Source of the DNA: Bordetella petrii
Lineage (GTDB): Bacteria > Pseudomonadota > Gammaproteobacteria > Burkholderiales > Burkholderiaceae_B
Assembly (NCBI RefSeq): GCF_000067205.1
Contig: NC_010170.1
Span: 4,836,001-4,900,000, forward strand
Reading direction: 5' to 3'
Length of the DNA stretch: 64,000 bases
Program-made: the position numbers and the translations under genes
The notes under the pieces: model-generated
What the model saw: only the letters and a program-made list of their open reading frames with translations
Told to the model about the DNA's origin: nothing
Databases searched by the model: none
Shown: piece after piece, positions 54,537 through 62,640 of the stretch
How positions within the stretch are numbered: position 1 is the stretch's first letter
Layout: every line of letters starts with the position of its first letter

Positions 54537-57146
54537 ATGGCGACTGAAGCTGAAGCGCTGGCAAGTATTCTCGCGTGGTCTGCTGACAGCCCTAATTGGC
54601 AACGAGATGCACTACGTCGCCTTATCGTACAAATGCCTCCATTGGAGTCAGACGAAATCGACGAGTTGATTGCTATCTGCAAAGGAGAAAAACCGCCAGC
54701 GCCTCTGGAGGCAGTGCATCTTCTCGATCCCAACCACACCCATGGCGAAGTTTTCCTACGTCAAGTCCATAGCGTGCAATACGTCAATGCATTAGCGTCT
54801 GACCAACGGCTGACATTTCACCGCATTGGTTTAACCATCATCTATGGAGACAACGGATCGGGTAAATCCGGCTACGCGCGTATTCTGAAGAAAGCTTGTC
54901 GGGCACGCCTTCCCAACCGTGGCGACGAAATCATGCCTGACATATACGACGCGGAGCCAGGTATACCAAGCGCCACGATCGAATATGTAATCGGAGGACA
55001 GAACAGGACATGTACATGGCAGCATGGACAGGCAAGCGATAGTGCACTGTCTACTGTAAGTGTTTTCGATTCCCGCACGGCCAACATCCACGTCAATGAG
55101 ACGAACGACGTGGCGTATACACCTTTCCCACTCAAACTGCTTGGCACTCTGGCTCAGTTATGTCAGTCAGTCAAAGGAAAATTGAATGATGAAATCAGTC
55201 AGATAGAGGCCCAGACGCCACAAGTAATCCATACACCGGCTTGGAGCCAGAACACCGCTGTTGGAAAATTGATGAATCAGCTTGGCGCTAAAAGCGACCC
55301 GGCTGCAGTCGAAACGCTTGCCACACTTACGCGAGCAGATCAAGATCGACTAACTCAGATCACAGCAGACCTCGCTGACGATCCTACTCGCGCGGCTCGG
55401 CAGTTATCTACCTTAAAAACGAAGGTTGAGGGATATGTCACTAGTCTCAATCTGTTATTTTCCGCTGTCAGCGACGATAACGTAGCCAATTTGCGTTCCC
55501 TCGCAGCTGGCGCCGAAGCTGCACGTCGAGCCGCAGAAACCGCCTCCAGCGCACTTTTCCGCAATGAACCCCTTCCTCAAATCGGATCGGAGGTATGGCA
55601 GGCGCTATGGGAAAGCGCACGCGCCTTTTCCGATGAAGAGGCCTACGTTGGCCAGCAGTTTCCGGTCACGGCTGCAAGCAGTGTCTGTGTTCTTTGTCAG
55701 CAGGAGCTAACACCTATTGCCGCTGACCGCCTCAACCGATTTGAGAACTTTGTCCGAGACGATAGCCAGCAGCGTGCCGACGCAACGCGTCAAGCTTACG
55801 ATGCAGCACTGGCAACGTTCAAAAATCAGACACTGTCGTTGGGTCACTTGAAGAACATCGTAGAAACCGTCCGTGATGAGCTCCGGCAAGATGCACTGGC
55901 TGCGCAGATCAGAGATGCGACTCTCCGGACCCTGTGGCGCCACCGTCAAATCAAGCGGCTGCACGCGAATCTTGAAGCCACAATTAGCTCACCCGTCGGC
56001 ATCTATCCCGGACAGGCTCTGGTCGAACAGATTGCAAGTATCGAAGCGCGGGCAACAGCTCTTGCTGCTGAAGCAGGTTCCCCCGCCAGAGCCGCACTCC
56101 TGGCCGAAAAAGCGGAGCTCGCTGATCGTCAACGGTTGACTGGAATTAAGGCCGATGTGGTGGCCGAGATTGAACGGCGAAAGCGTATCGCTCAACTTGA
56201 AGTGGCTCAACGAGACACATCTACCAAACGCATCACCACGAAGAGTACAGAAATAGCTCAAGCATTGGTCACTGACGCACTCCGAACACAGTTCGCGCAA
56301 GAGATCGCCAATTTTGACATTGCAGGCCTCGCAGTGGAGTTGAAACAGCAAACTAGTGCGCAAGGGGTCCCCCGTTTCAAGGTTGCACTCACTAGGAAAC
56401 CCGACGCTCCGGTGGGACAAGTTCTGAGCGAAGGAGAGCATCGTTGTGTTGCCTTGGCGGCATTCATGGCGGAACTTGCAACGCTTGGGAACAAATCTGG
56501 CATCGTTTTCGATGATCCAATGTCATCCCTTGACCACATGCATCGAGAAGCCGTAGCCCAGCGCCTTGTTGCAGAGGCAGCGCACCGCCAGGTCATCGTT
56601 TTCACTCATGATCTTGCCTTTTTATTCGAACTGGAACGGGCTGCGGCCGAACTTCAACCCAAGCCCCACGTAGCGATTAGCTCGATCAACCGAGGTGCGG
56701 ATAAAGCCGGCTTTTGCCGTAACGAGGCGCCCTTCAAAGCCCGCCGTGTCAATGACATCGCGGCAAGTCTTACCAGACAGTTGGAGAATGAACGCTTTCA
56801 TTTCGAGCAGGGTGATCCTGACGAATGGCGTAAAACAGTCAAATCTATTGGTAGTTCCTTACGCGACACCTGGGAAATTGCGGTGGAGGAAGCGGTGGCG
56901 CATGTGATCCGTCGTCTTTCCAACAAGGTGGAAACGCCGGGCCTAGTGAAGCTAACTGCCATTACCGTTGCCGATTGCGAAGCAATGAGAGATAGCTACG
57001 GTCGCTGTTCGGAGCTGCTACACAGCGCAGCGCGAGACTTGAATCGCCCATTGCCACGACCGGAGACGCTATCAACTGAAATTGCTGCATTGGCTGCGTG
57101 GGCCCAAGATCTTCGTGACCGACAAAATGCAGCGAAACTGCAATAA
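54537..57146 (+). CDS. Rad50/RloC-like ABC ATPase with C-terminal HEPN-type nuclease motif
   Basis: 869 residues from ATG 54537 (GGAGG eight bases upstream; a TTG frame start exists at 54483). Order: ~90-residue N-terminal region (ILAWSADSPNWQRDALRRL), Walker A GDNGSGKSGY (104-113), coiled coil with a zinc-hook-like C384-V-L-C387, second coiled coil, ABC signature LSEGEHRCVALAAF (~630), Walker B GIVFDDPMSSLDH (~655) and switch His in VIVFTHD. The end has R776-x3-E780 (RDTWE) and R823-x5-H829 (RCSELLH), which fit the catalytic set of HEPN-type anticodon nucleases such as RloC/PrrC. Probable stress- or phage-activated RNase (inference). Confidence 0.75.
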   Translation: MATEAEALASILAWSADSPNWQRDALRRLIVQMPPLESDEIDELIAICKGEKPPAPLEAVHLLDPNHTHGEVFLRQVHSVQYVNALASDQRLTFHRIGLTIIYGDNGSGKSGYARILKKACRARLPNRGDEIMPDIYDAEPGIPSATIEYVIGGQNRTCTWQHGQASDSALSTVSVFDSRTANIHVNETNDVAYTPFPLKLLGTLAQLCQSVKGKLNDEISQIEAQTPQVIHTPAWSQNTAVGKLMNQLGAKSDPAAVETLATLTRADQDRLTQITADLADDPTRAARQLSTLKTKVEGYVTSLNLLFSAVSDDNVANLRSLAAGAEAARRAAETASSALFRNEPLPQIGSEVWQALWESARAFSDEEAYVGQQFPVTAASSVCVLCQQELTPIAADRLNRFENFVRDDSQQRADATRQAYDAALATFKNQTLSLGHLKNIVETVRDELRQDALAAQIRDATLRTLWRHRQIKRLHANLEATISSPVGIYPGQALVEQIASIEARATALAAEAGSPARAALLAEKAELADRQRLTGIKADVVAEIERRKRIAQLEVAQRDTSTKRITTKSTEIAQALVTDALRTQFAQEIANFDIAGLAVELKQQTSAQGVPRFKVALTRKPDAPVGQVLSEGEHRCVALAAFMAELATLGNKSGIVFDDPMSSLDHMHREAVAQRLVAEAAHRQVIVFTHDLAFLFELERAAAELQPKPHVAISSINRGADKAGFCRNEAPFKARRVNDIAASLTRQLENERFHFEQGDPDEWRKTVKSIGSSLRDTWEIAVEEAVAHVIRRLSNKVETPGLVKLTAITVADCEAMRDSYGRCSELLHSAARDLNRPLPRPETLSTEIAALAAWAQDLRDRQNAAKLQ

Positions 57147-57486
57147 TTAACGACGGCTGTTAGTCGACCTTTTGTGGCATTTAAACAACGACATAGTCGA
57201 GGGTCCCCTAAAGGGTCCCCTGGAGCTTAATGAATCGCTGAGAGCCAGAAAAGACGCGGCTTTCCGATGATTGTTTGATTCAGCCCCAGCCACCATTCGC
57301 CTGTCCCGCACGATCTCACCAAGTCCCATTTCCTCCACGAAATCAAGGGCTTGCGTCAAATTCCTCTCCCATACTGTCTCATCGGATTCCGCCGAATCCC
57401 AGGGTTTTAGTCCCCTCAAACAGTCCCCTAAGATTTCCGCTGAAATCCGAGGGACTATCGGGGGTGCGCTATGAAACTCGTAGCCA
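57147..57486. repeat. Non-coding stretch with four GTCCCCT repeats and hairpins
   Basis: GTCCCCT occurs at 57203, 57215, 57410 and 57423, i.e. two pairs each spaced about one helical turn. AGTCCC (57422) pairs with GGGACT (57451) around GATTTC-CGCT-GAAATC, forming an imperfect hairpin. Another small inverted repeat GGATTC/GAATCC lies near 57384. Such clustered short repeats resemble integrase arm-binding sites or an attachment region. The - strand frame through here (57147-57527) has no family features. The right side is cut by an IS. Confidence 0.5.
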
Positions 57487-57492
57487 CCCCTG

Positions 57493-58323
57493 TCAAGTAG
57501 ACAACGGCCGATAGAGATTCGGAGCATGGGTTAGCCGGGGCATGTACTGCACCGGCGGGACACCACCCAGCGCTTCATGGGGGCGATATTCGTTGTAATC
57601 GACCAGCCATTGGTCGGTGACGGCCTGGACCTGCTCCAGGTTGGCGAACAGGTGTGCATCGAGCACTTCCGTGCGGTACGTTCGGTTGAAACGCTCGATA
57701 AAGGCGTTTTGATTGGGCTTGCCCGGCTGGATGTATCGAACCGCGATGCCTTTGGCGGCGACCCATTCGGTGAATGCTTGAGAGACTAGCTCCGGCCCGT
57801 TGTCCAGCCGTATCGCATCCGGCGCGCCGTAGTAGTCGACCAAGCGACTCAAGACGCGGATCAGCCTGGCAGATGGGATCGACGTGCCAACCTCGATGGC
57901 CAAGCATTCCCGATTGGCTTCGTCGATTACGTTCAACGTTCGGAACCGCCGGCCGCAATACAGGGCGTCGTGCATGAAGTCCAATGCCCAGCAGCGGTTG
58001 GGCTCGCTTGCCAGATCCAGCGGCTGACGAGGGCGGTCTGGCAACCGCTTCTTGCAACGCCGAGGCAAATTCAAACCCATATCGCAGTACACCCGATGCA
58101 CACGCTTTTTGTTCCAGCAGCGGCCATCGAGCCGCAACCGGGTAAAGCACTTCCAAAATCCCCAGCGCCCATGCCGGCTGACGATGGCATTGAGCGCTTC
58201 GATCACATCGGCATCTCGCTCAGATGCCGAGGCTGGCCGCTTGTAGTACGCCGCCCGCGACAGGCCTGCAATGCGACAGGCACGCGTGATCGACAAGCGG
58301 GCTTGCACCAGCAGCTCGACCAC
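57493..58323 (-). CDS. IS3-family transposase OrfB
   Basis: 276 residues. HTH_21 part (LSITRACRIAGLSRAAYYKRP), then rve core with D in WALDFMHDAL, D in RLDNGPELVS and E in AFIERFNRTYR. Complete; probably expressed as an OrfAB fusion. Stop lies inside the element end. Confidence 0.92.
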   Translation of the reverse strand: MVELLVQARLSITRACRIAGLSRAAYYKRPASASERDADVIEALNAIVSRHGRWGFWKCFTRLRLDGRCWNKKRVHRVYCDMGLNLPRRCKKRLPDRPRQPLDLASEPNRCWALDFMHDALYCGRRFRTLNVIDEANRECLAIEVGTSIPSARLIRVLSRLVDYYGAPDAIRLDNGPELVSQAFTEWVAAKGIAVRYIQPGKPNQNAFIERFNRTYRTEVLDAHLFANLEQVQAVTDQWLVDYNEYRPHEALGGVPPVQYMPRLTHAPNLYRPLST

Positions 58324-58343
58324 CTCGCGCCTGGCCGACGGCG

Positions 58344-58610
58344 TCAGGATTTTCGGTTCAGAACATCCTTGATCGCCGAATTCTCCAGGGCAAGATCGGC
58401 GTACATGCGCTTGAGCTTGGCGTTCTCGGCTTCCAGCTCACGCAGCCGTTGCAGCTCGGACACCTGCACGCCCGAGTACTTGCTCTTCCACTGGTAATAC
58501 GTGGCGTTGCTGATGCCGTGCTTGCGGCACAGGTCGGCGACCGGAACTCCCGTCTCGCCTTCCTTCAACACCGCAACGATCTGGCTTTCTGTAAACCTGC
58601 TTTTCTTCAA
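58344..58610 (-). CDS. IS3-family transposase OrfA
   Basis: 88 residues: HTH (FTESQIVAVLKEGETG, LCRKHGISNATYYQWKSKYSG) and a leucine-zipper helix (LEAENAKLKRMYADLALEN). The AAAA before the stop could be the frameshift site. Confidence 0.92.
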   Translation of the reverse strand: MKKSRFTESQIVAVLKEGETGVPVADLCRKHGISNATYYQWKSKYSGVQVSELQRLRELEAENAKLKRMYADLALENSAIKDVLNRKS

Positions 58611-58670
58611 GGGAGTCTCCGACTCTTGGAGGCTCCGAAATTCTACTGGCTGATGTCTACGCAGTGGGGG

Positions 58671-58874
58671 AGCTTACGTGCCGAGCTGTGCCGCAAGCAC
58701 GGGATCTCGGAAGCGACGTACTACAACTGGAAGGCCAAGTACGGCGGCATGACGGTGTCCGAGGCCCAGCGCCTGAAGGAGCTGGAGCAAGAGAACAACC
58801 GGCTCAAGAAGCTGCTGGCCGAGTCGGTGCTGGATAACGCTGCGCTGAAGGACCTGCTGGGCCGAAAGTGGTGA
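58671..58874 (+). pseudogene. OrfA of the truncated IS, N-terminus missing
   Basis: Reads LRAELCRKHGISEATYYNWK, KYGGMTVSEAQRLKELEQ and ends DLLGRKW; the first helix of the HTH is lost. GAAAG near the end is a known type of IS3 frameshift site. Without a start of its own it should not be made. Confidence 0.85.
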
Positions 58875-59716
58875 GCCCACAGGCGCGGCGCGAGGCGGTC
58901 AGGATCCTGATGGCCGAGCGCCAACTGGGTGTGACCAGGGCCTGTGGGCTGGTAGGGATCTCGCGGTCGCTGTTTGCCTATGAGAGCAAACGAACGAGTG
59001 ATATCGCGCTGACCGAACGCATGAAGGAAATGGCGGCGGCCAAGCGACGCTATGGCTACCGCCGCATCCATGTGCTGCTGCGCCGCGAAGGTTGGCAGGC
59101 AAACCATAAGCGGGTCTGGCGGCTGTACAGCCAGGCGGGGTTGAGCGTGCGCAAACGCAAGCGTAAGCGCATTACCGCCGTTGAGCGCGTGGTTCGTCCC
59201 CAGCCGACTGGACCGAATCAGAGTTGGTCGATGGATTTTGTGGCCGACGGCTTGGCCTATGGCCGTCGGTTCCGTTGTTTGAACGTGGTCGATGATTACA
59301 CACGGGAATGCCTGGCTATCGAGGTGGACACCTCCTTGCCAGGGCTGCGCGTGGCCCACGTTCTGGAAAGGATCGCCGTGATGCGTGGGCTTCCCCGATC
59401 CATCACGGTGGACAACGGGCCGGAGTTCGCGGGCAAGGCATTGGATGCCTGGGCCTATCAGGCGGGCGTGACGCTGTCGTTCATACGGCCGGGCAAGCCT
59501 GTGGAGAATGCCTATATCGAGAGCTTCAACGGCAAGTTCAGAGACGAATGCCTGAACGAACACTGGTTCCTATCCCTGCGGCAGGCCAAATCGTTGATCG
59601 AAGCTTGGCGTGTCGAGTACAACACCGAGCGGCCCCACAGCGCGCTGGGCTATCTGGCGCCGGAGCAGTTCGCCAAGGGCCATCACCAAAACGAGATTTT
59701 TAACCCCGGACTCTAA
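58868..59716 (+). CDS. OrfB of the truncated IS
   Basis: 282 residues, intact: LGVTRACGLVGISRSLFAYE, then D in WSMDFVADGL, D in TVDNGPEFAG and E in AYIESFNGKFR. It is normally produced as OrfAB; with OrfA broken it is probably silent unless supplied in trans. Confidence 0.88.
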   Translation: MVSPQARREAVRILMAERQLGVTRACGLVGISRSLFAYESKRTSDIALTERMKEMAAAKRRYGYRRIHVLLRREGWQANHKRVWRLYSQAGLSVRKRKRKRITAVERVVRPQPTGPNQSWSMDFVADGLAYGRRFRCLNVVDDYTRECLAIEVDTSLPGLRVAHVLERIAVMRGLPRSITVDNGPEFAGKALDAWAYQAGVTLSFIRPGKPVENAYIESFNGKFRDECLNEHWFLSLRQAKSLIEAWRVEYNTERPHSALGYLAPEQFAKGHHQNEIFNPGL

Positions 59717-59754
59717 ATCAATGCCGTACTAAATCCGGGGGCAGGTCAATCCCT

Positions 59755-60450
59755 ATGAACGATATCAAAGCTCAGCTTATCACCCACATCGACGCGACCG
59801 CTCCCGGCCGAGTGTGGGTGCCGACCGATTTTTCTCACCTTGGCAGTCGTGATGCCGTGGACAAGGCGCTCCAACGCTTGGTCGCGGCAGGCCAACTTCG
59901 TCGCATCGACCGCGGCCTGTACGACCGGCCCAGGGTGAACAGCCTGACCAAGAAGACTGAGGCCCCTGACTACCGTGCCGTCGTGGATGCGATCGCACGC
60001 CGCGACCAACTGCGCCTGTTGGTCGATGGCATGACCGCCGCCAACGATCTAGGCCTGACGGACGCGGTGCCCGCACATGTCACCATCCATACCGACGCAC
60101 GCCGACGCACCATCCAGCTCGATAACCTGACCATCTCCTTCAAGCTCACCGCACCTAGCCGCCTGTATTGGGCGGGGCGCCCCGCCATGCGCGTCGTGCA
60201 AGCTCTACACTGGCTCAAGGACACACTGCCTGCGGACAAACCCCGTATCGTCAAACGATTGACCCAACTGCTTGCCGATACACAAGGCGATGCCATCCGC
60301 CAGGACTTGTTGGCGGGGTTCAACACGCTGCCGGCCTGGATGCAAGCCATTATCCGTGAACTACCTGGCTGCGATCCGCTGGCTGGAGACCATGGCATAC
60401 CGACGACTGTCTCCGCCCAACGTCGCCGACGCGCCGAGGCAGTCGCATGA
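59755..60450 (+). CDS. AbiEi-like antitoxin/regulator (DUF6088)
   Basis: 231 residues. Winged-helix N-terminus (VWVPTDFSHLGSRDAVDKAL, LRRIDRGLYDRP) as in type IV antitoxins AbiEi/DUF6088, then VPAHVTIHTDARRRTIQLDNLT and a helical C-terminus. It normally represses its own operon and counters the AbiEii nucleotidyltransferase toxin. The start is six bases after the end of the truncated IS, so its native promoter is gone. The toxin downstream is degraded. Confidence 0.8.
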   Translation: MNDIKAQLITHIDATAPGRVWVPTDFSHLGSRDAVDKALQRLVAAGQLRRIDRGLYDRPRVNSLTKKTEAPDYRAVVDAIARRDQLRLLVDGMTAANDLGLTDAVPAHVTIHTDARRRTIQLDNLTISFKLTAPSRLYWAGRPAMRVVQALHWLKDTLPADKPRIVKRLTQLLADTQGDAIRQDLLAGFNTLPAWMQAIIRELPGCDPLAGDHGIPTTVSAQRRRRAEAVA

Positions 60451-60665
60451 ACCCGAATTTCCAGACCATCATCCAAGCCGCTGATGACGAACGGCGCGAC
60501 ACACCTGAGCACAGAGGTTCAAACGTCGAAAAATATTTCTGGGTATCGCTGGGCGCTAGACGCATTGTGGAGCGGCCTGTCGTCAAGCGCATTGCGCCTA
60601 CTGCTCAGAGGCAGACAGCCCTCTCTACTGTTAGCCGCGCCCCGCTGAAGCTCGTGCTCTCATGA
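60447..60665 (+). pseudogene. Remnant of AbiEii-type toxin
   Basis: Overlaps the antitoxin by 4 bases, the expected coupling. The N-terminus MNPNFQTIIQAADDERRD and a later NVEKYFWVSLG match the start of AbiEii toxins (ERRD...NVEKDFWV), with a short internal deletion and D to Y. After about residue 35 there is no similarity and the nucleotidyltransferase core (GGTSL-type) is absent. Not functional. Confidence 0.7.
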
Positions 60666-61497
60666 AGTCCAAAACATCAAGGGCTTCCTCTTCCTCGTAA
60701 TCCACCCCGTCGGGAAGTAGCCACACCAGAAACAGGGCCATATCGTATCGATCGGAGACGATCGAAAACTCCTGGGCCGCATATGCGGAATGCCATACTC
60801 CAATCGGAACAGTCCGTTTGCTGTCACCAGTCGCGCTCGAACTTATATGTAGCTCCACATTGGGATCAAGTGCAGTCCCAGGTCTGATATAAGCCTGCAT
60901 CCTTCGGGCCGATTCACTGACTATAGACCAAAGCACGAAACCATCCCGCGCAGCTATCAGCATCGCGGGCTCTGTCGTGAATTCTAGCCACTTGATCGTT
61001 GCAGCAGACAGCGATACGTTATAACGATCAGCACAATGGCGTAGCGCCTCTATGGAAACGGCCGTGTTTTCCATTTGCGCACGAAAATCGTCGATGGGCA
61101 TGAGCAGGTAAGACGAGAATCTGTTCGCTTGGGACTCAAGTGCACGTGATGCTGCCCCGTTATAATCAAAAATTTCCTTCTGCGAGCACTGAAATTCCGT
61201 TTGAACGTTACGATGAAGGATGTAATGCCCTAGCTCATGACCCAACGTAAAATTGATACGACCCTGTACGCTCGTGTGCCTGTTATAGACGATACACCAG
61301 TCACCACGCTGCCGCTGGACCAGCATTCCGTCAATCTTGCCCATATCTTGGCCAAGGACTTTAACAATAGGGTCTGTATATTTCTTTGAGTACTCAGTGG
61401 CTAACAATCCGACGTCAACAGGCAACGACATGCCAGCCGTTCGCCAGAACTTATGAAGTTGAGTACCCCAGGCCGCTGGCGAAATTGGCTTAGTCAT
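60631..61497 (-). CDS. ImmA/IrrE-type metallopeptidase
   Basis: 288 residues from ATG 61497, which overlaps the end of the upstream xre gene (8 bases). Zinc motif H87-E-L-G-H91 (FTLGHELGHYILH) and the downstream ESQANRFSSYLLMP helix with the third-ligand region. Such enzymes cleave or inactivate a partner repressor upon DNA damage or other signals. C-terminal domain of ~120 residues of unknown role. Confidence 0.88.
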   Translation of the reverse strand: MTKPISPAAWGTQLHKFWRTAGMSLPVDVGLLATEYSKKYTDPIVKVLGQDMGKIDGMLVQRQRGDWCIVYNRHTSVQGRINFTLGHELGHYILHRNVQTEFQCSQKEIFDYNGAASRALESQANRFSSYLLMPIDDFRAQMENTAVSIEALRHCADRYNVSLSAATIKWLEFTTEPAMLIAARDGFVLWSIVSESARRMQAYIRPGTALDPNVELHISSSATGDSKRTVPIGVWHSAYAAQEFSIVSDRYDMALFLVWLLPDGVDYEEEEALDVLDFMRARASAGRG

Positions 61498-61813
61498 CGT
61501 CCTCAAGAATCTCCATTATTTTTTTTAGTTTTTCTTTGCTCGCATCATCCAGCTTAGAGAAACGCCTGAAAAAAACACGGTCAACATCCGTGTCGTCAGG
61601 TGTCTGCTTCTCGTCATCCAGCAGGTACTCTGTCGTAACACCGAGCACGTCGGCAATTCTGGAAATTTTCTCAGCGGACGGCCTGATTGCAGGCCGATTT
61701 TCAAGTTCCCAAATATAGCTTTTGCTAGACCCAGACCGATCAGCGAGTTGCTCGAGGGTCAACTGCAAACGCTTCCTTTCCGCCTTGACCTTTTCGCCCA
61801 GAGCAGTAGCCAT
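61490..61813 (-). CDS. XRE-family repressor paired with ImmA
   Basis: 107 residues. HTH: LTLEQLADRSGSSKSYIWELEN, then IADVLGVTTEYLL and an acidic C-terminus (FFRRFSKLDDASKEKLKKIM). Likely the repressor controlled by the adjacent metallopeptidase, as in ICEBs1-type ImmR/ImmA. Ribosome site AGGAGG upstream. Divergent from the YjzC-like gene. Confidence 0.9.
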   Translation of the reverse strand: MATALGEKVKAERKRLQLTLEQLADRSGSSKSYIWELENRPAIRPSAEKISRIADVLGVTTEYLLDDEKQTPDDTDVDRVFFRRFSKLDDASKEKLKKIMEILEDDD

Positions 61814-61953
61814 CTTACGTCCTCCTGTCGAAGTTCAGTGTAGCAATACAGAACATGCTTGACAACCGAATTTCGGTGGAGCAATAATGTAACTGTGGGA
61901 GTACCGAACATGGGGTTCGGCACACTACGACCTTATCTTTCAAGGTGATATCT

Positions 61954-62130
61954 ATGAAACCAGGTAGCAAAGCCAGTCGATCCGGCCAGTACGAAATCCT
62001 CGGCCCGCGCGGTGGAAAAACAGGCCAGGAGCGTACTGTGACGCGAGGAGAACCTCTACCTCCTACCCCCAAACCCCGTCAAACCTACGTTCTGGTAGAT
62101 CCGACGAAGAACAACAGCGGGAGGAAGTGA
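61954..62130 (+). CDS. YjzC-like small protein
   Basis: 58 residues from ATG 61954 (AAGGTG upstream). KPGSKASRSGQYEILGPRGG, then ERTVTRGEPLPPTPKPRQTY and LVDPTKNN closely follow the YjzC pattern seen in many bacteria. Small, basic, function unknown. Possibly under XRE control by its divergent position. Confidence 0.75.
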   Translation: MKPGSKASRSGQYEILGPRGGKTGQERTVTRGEPLPPTPKPRQTYVLVDPTKNNSGRK

Positions 62131-62285
62131 GGCCCCCTATGAAAGGGGATAAGGTGCGGGTGAAACCATCTGACGACCTGTACCACAGTCTGACAGCAGC
62201 ACCCGAATCTCGTTGGGGAATGAGATTTTAGCGTGAACCGCTGCAGATTGTAAAGAACTGGATGGGTGCCTTATGGAGCATACAC

Positions 62286-62429
62286 ATGAACGATACGTTC
62301 AAGCCCGCACCTAAGGGGTTCCGTTGGGTTTTTTGCCGCTTCCGGCGCGTAAAAAATTCCAATCGGATGCTGGACGCTCACGACTACGGTCGCGAGTGTT
62401 GGGCATTCTTGGTTCCCTGCAGCGGCTAA
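62286..62429 (+). CDS. Short conserved-looking ORF (47 residues)
   Basis: Reads MNDTFKPAPKGFRWVFCRFR, then LDAHDYGRECWAFLVP. Start preceded by GGAG (TTATGGAGCATACAC). The KGFRW-VF-C-R and Y-G-x-x-x-WAF spacing resembles small proteins annotated in mobile elements. Too short for firm statements. Confidence 0.5.
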   Translation: MNDTFKPAPKGFRWVFCRFRRVKNSNRMLDAHDYGRECWAFLVPCSG

Positions 62430-62446
62430 GCAGTAAAGTGTAGGCC

Positions 62447-62470
62447 GAGGGGGGTGAGGTCATCCCCCTC
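62447..62470 (+). terminator. Weak hairpin after the 47-residue ORF
   Basis: GAGGGGG (62447-62453) pairs with CCCCCTC (62464-62470), 10-base loop, followed by CTACTTT, a poor T-run. Confidence 0.45.
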
Positions 62471-62604
62471 CTACTTTCAATTTGAGACGGGAATTCAAAT
62501 GCTGGCCCCTTAAGTGTTCCCTCAAGAATTTCTCACACACGGAAAGCCAATAGATATGCCGTTCAGCGATCATTTTTCGATCGTGCCCCAGCACCACGAA
62601 TTTG

Positions 62605-62636
62605 ATGCCCAGCTCTGAAAGCTGGGCATTTTCTTT
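62605..62636 (+). terminator. Rho-independent terminator
   Basis: Perfect 10-bp stem ATGCCCAGCT / AGCTGGGCAT, loop CTGAA, then TTTTCTTTT. Ends + strand transcription just before the convergent amidase remnant; may also mark the end of the accessory region. Confidence 0.85.
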
Positions 62637-62640
62637 TGCC

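Larger units (their letters stand above)
57487..58670 (-). mobile_element. IS3-family element (complete)
   Basis: About 1184 bp. Inward-reading ends CCCCTGTCAAGTAGACA (57487) and CCCCCACTGCGTAGACA (58670) are imperfect inverted repeats. OrfA and OrfB are on the - strand. It abuts directly a truncated IS on the right and cuts the repeat region on the left; no target duplication is readable, probably because of deletion. Confidence 0.8.
58671..59748 (+). mobile_element. IS3-family element, truncated at its left end
   Basis: Right end GGGGGCAGGTCA (to 59748) reads TGACCTGCCCCC inward, a typical IS3-type end. The left end and the first ~20 codons of OrfA are missing; the neighbouring IS starts at the break. 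No matching left end is found on the other side of that IS, so this is abutment with deletion and not simple nesting. Confidence 0.8.

Noticed and set aside
57147..57527. 126-codon - strand frame through the GTCCCCT repeat region
   Set aside because: It crosses into the IS, repeats only by virtue of the DNA repeats, and matches no family I know.
58671..59748. Interpretation as an IS nested inside another IS
   Set aside because: The other half of the interrupted element is not present on the far side (57400-57486), so it is abutment with deletion.
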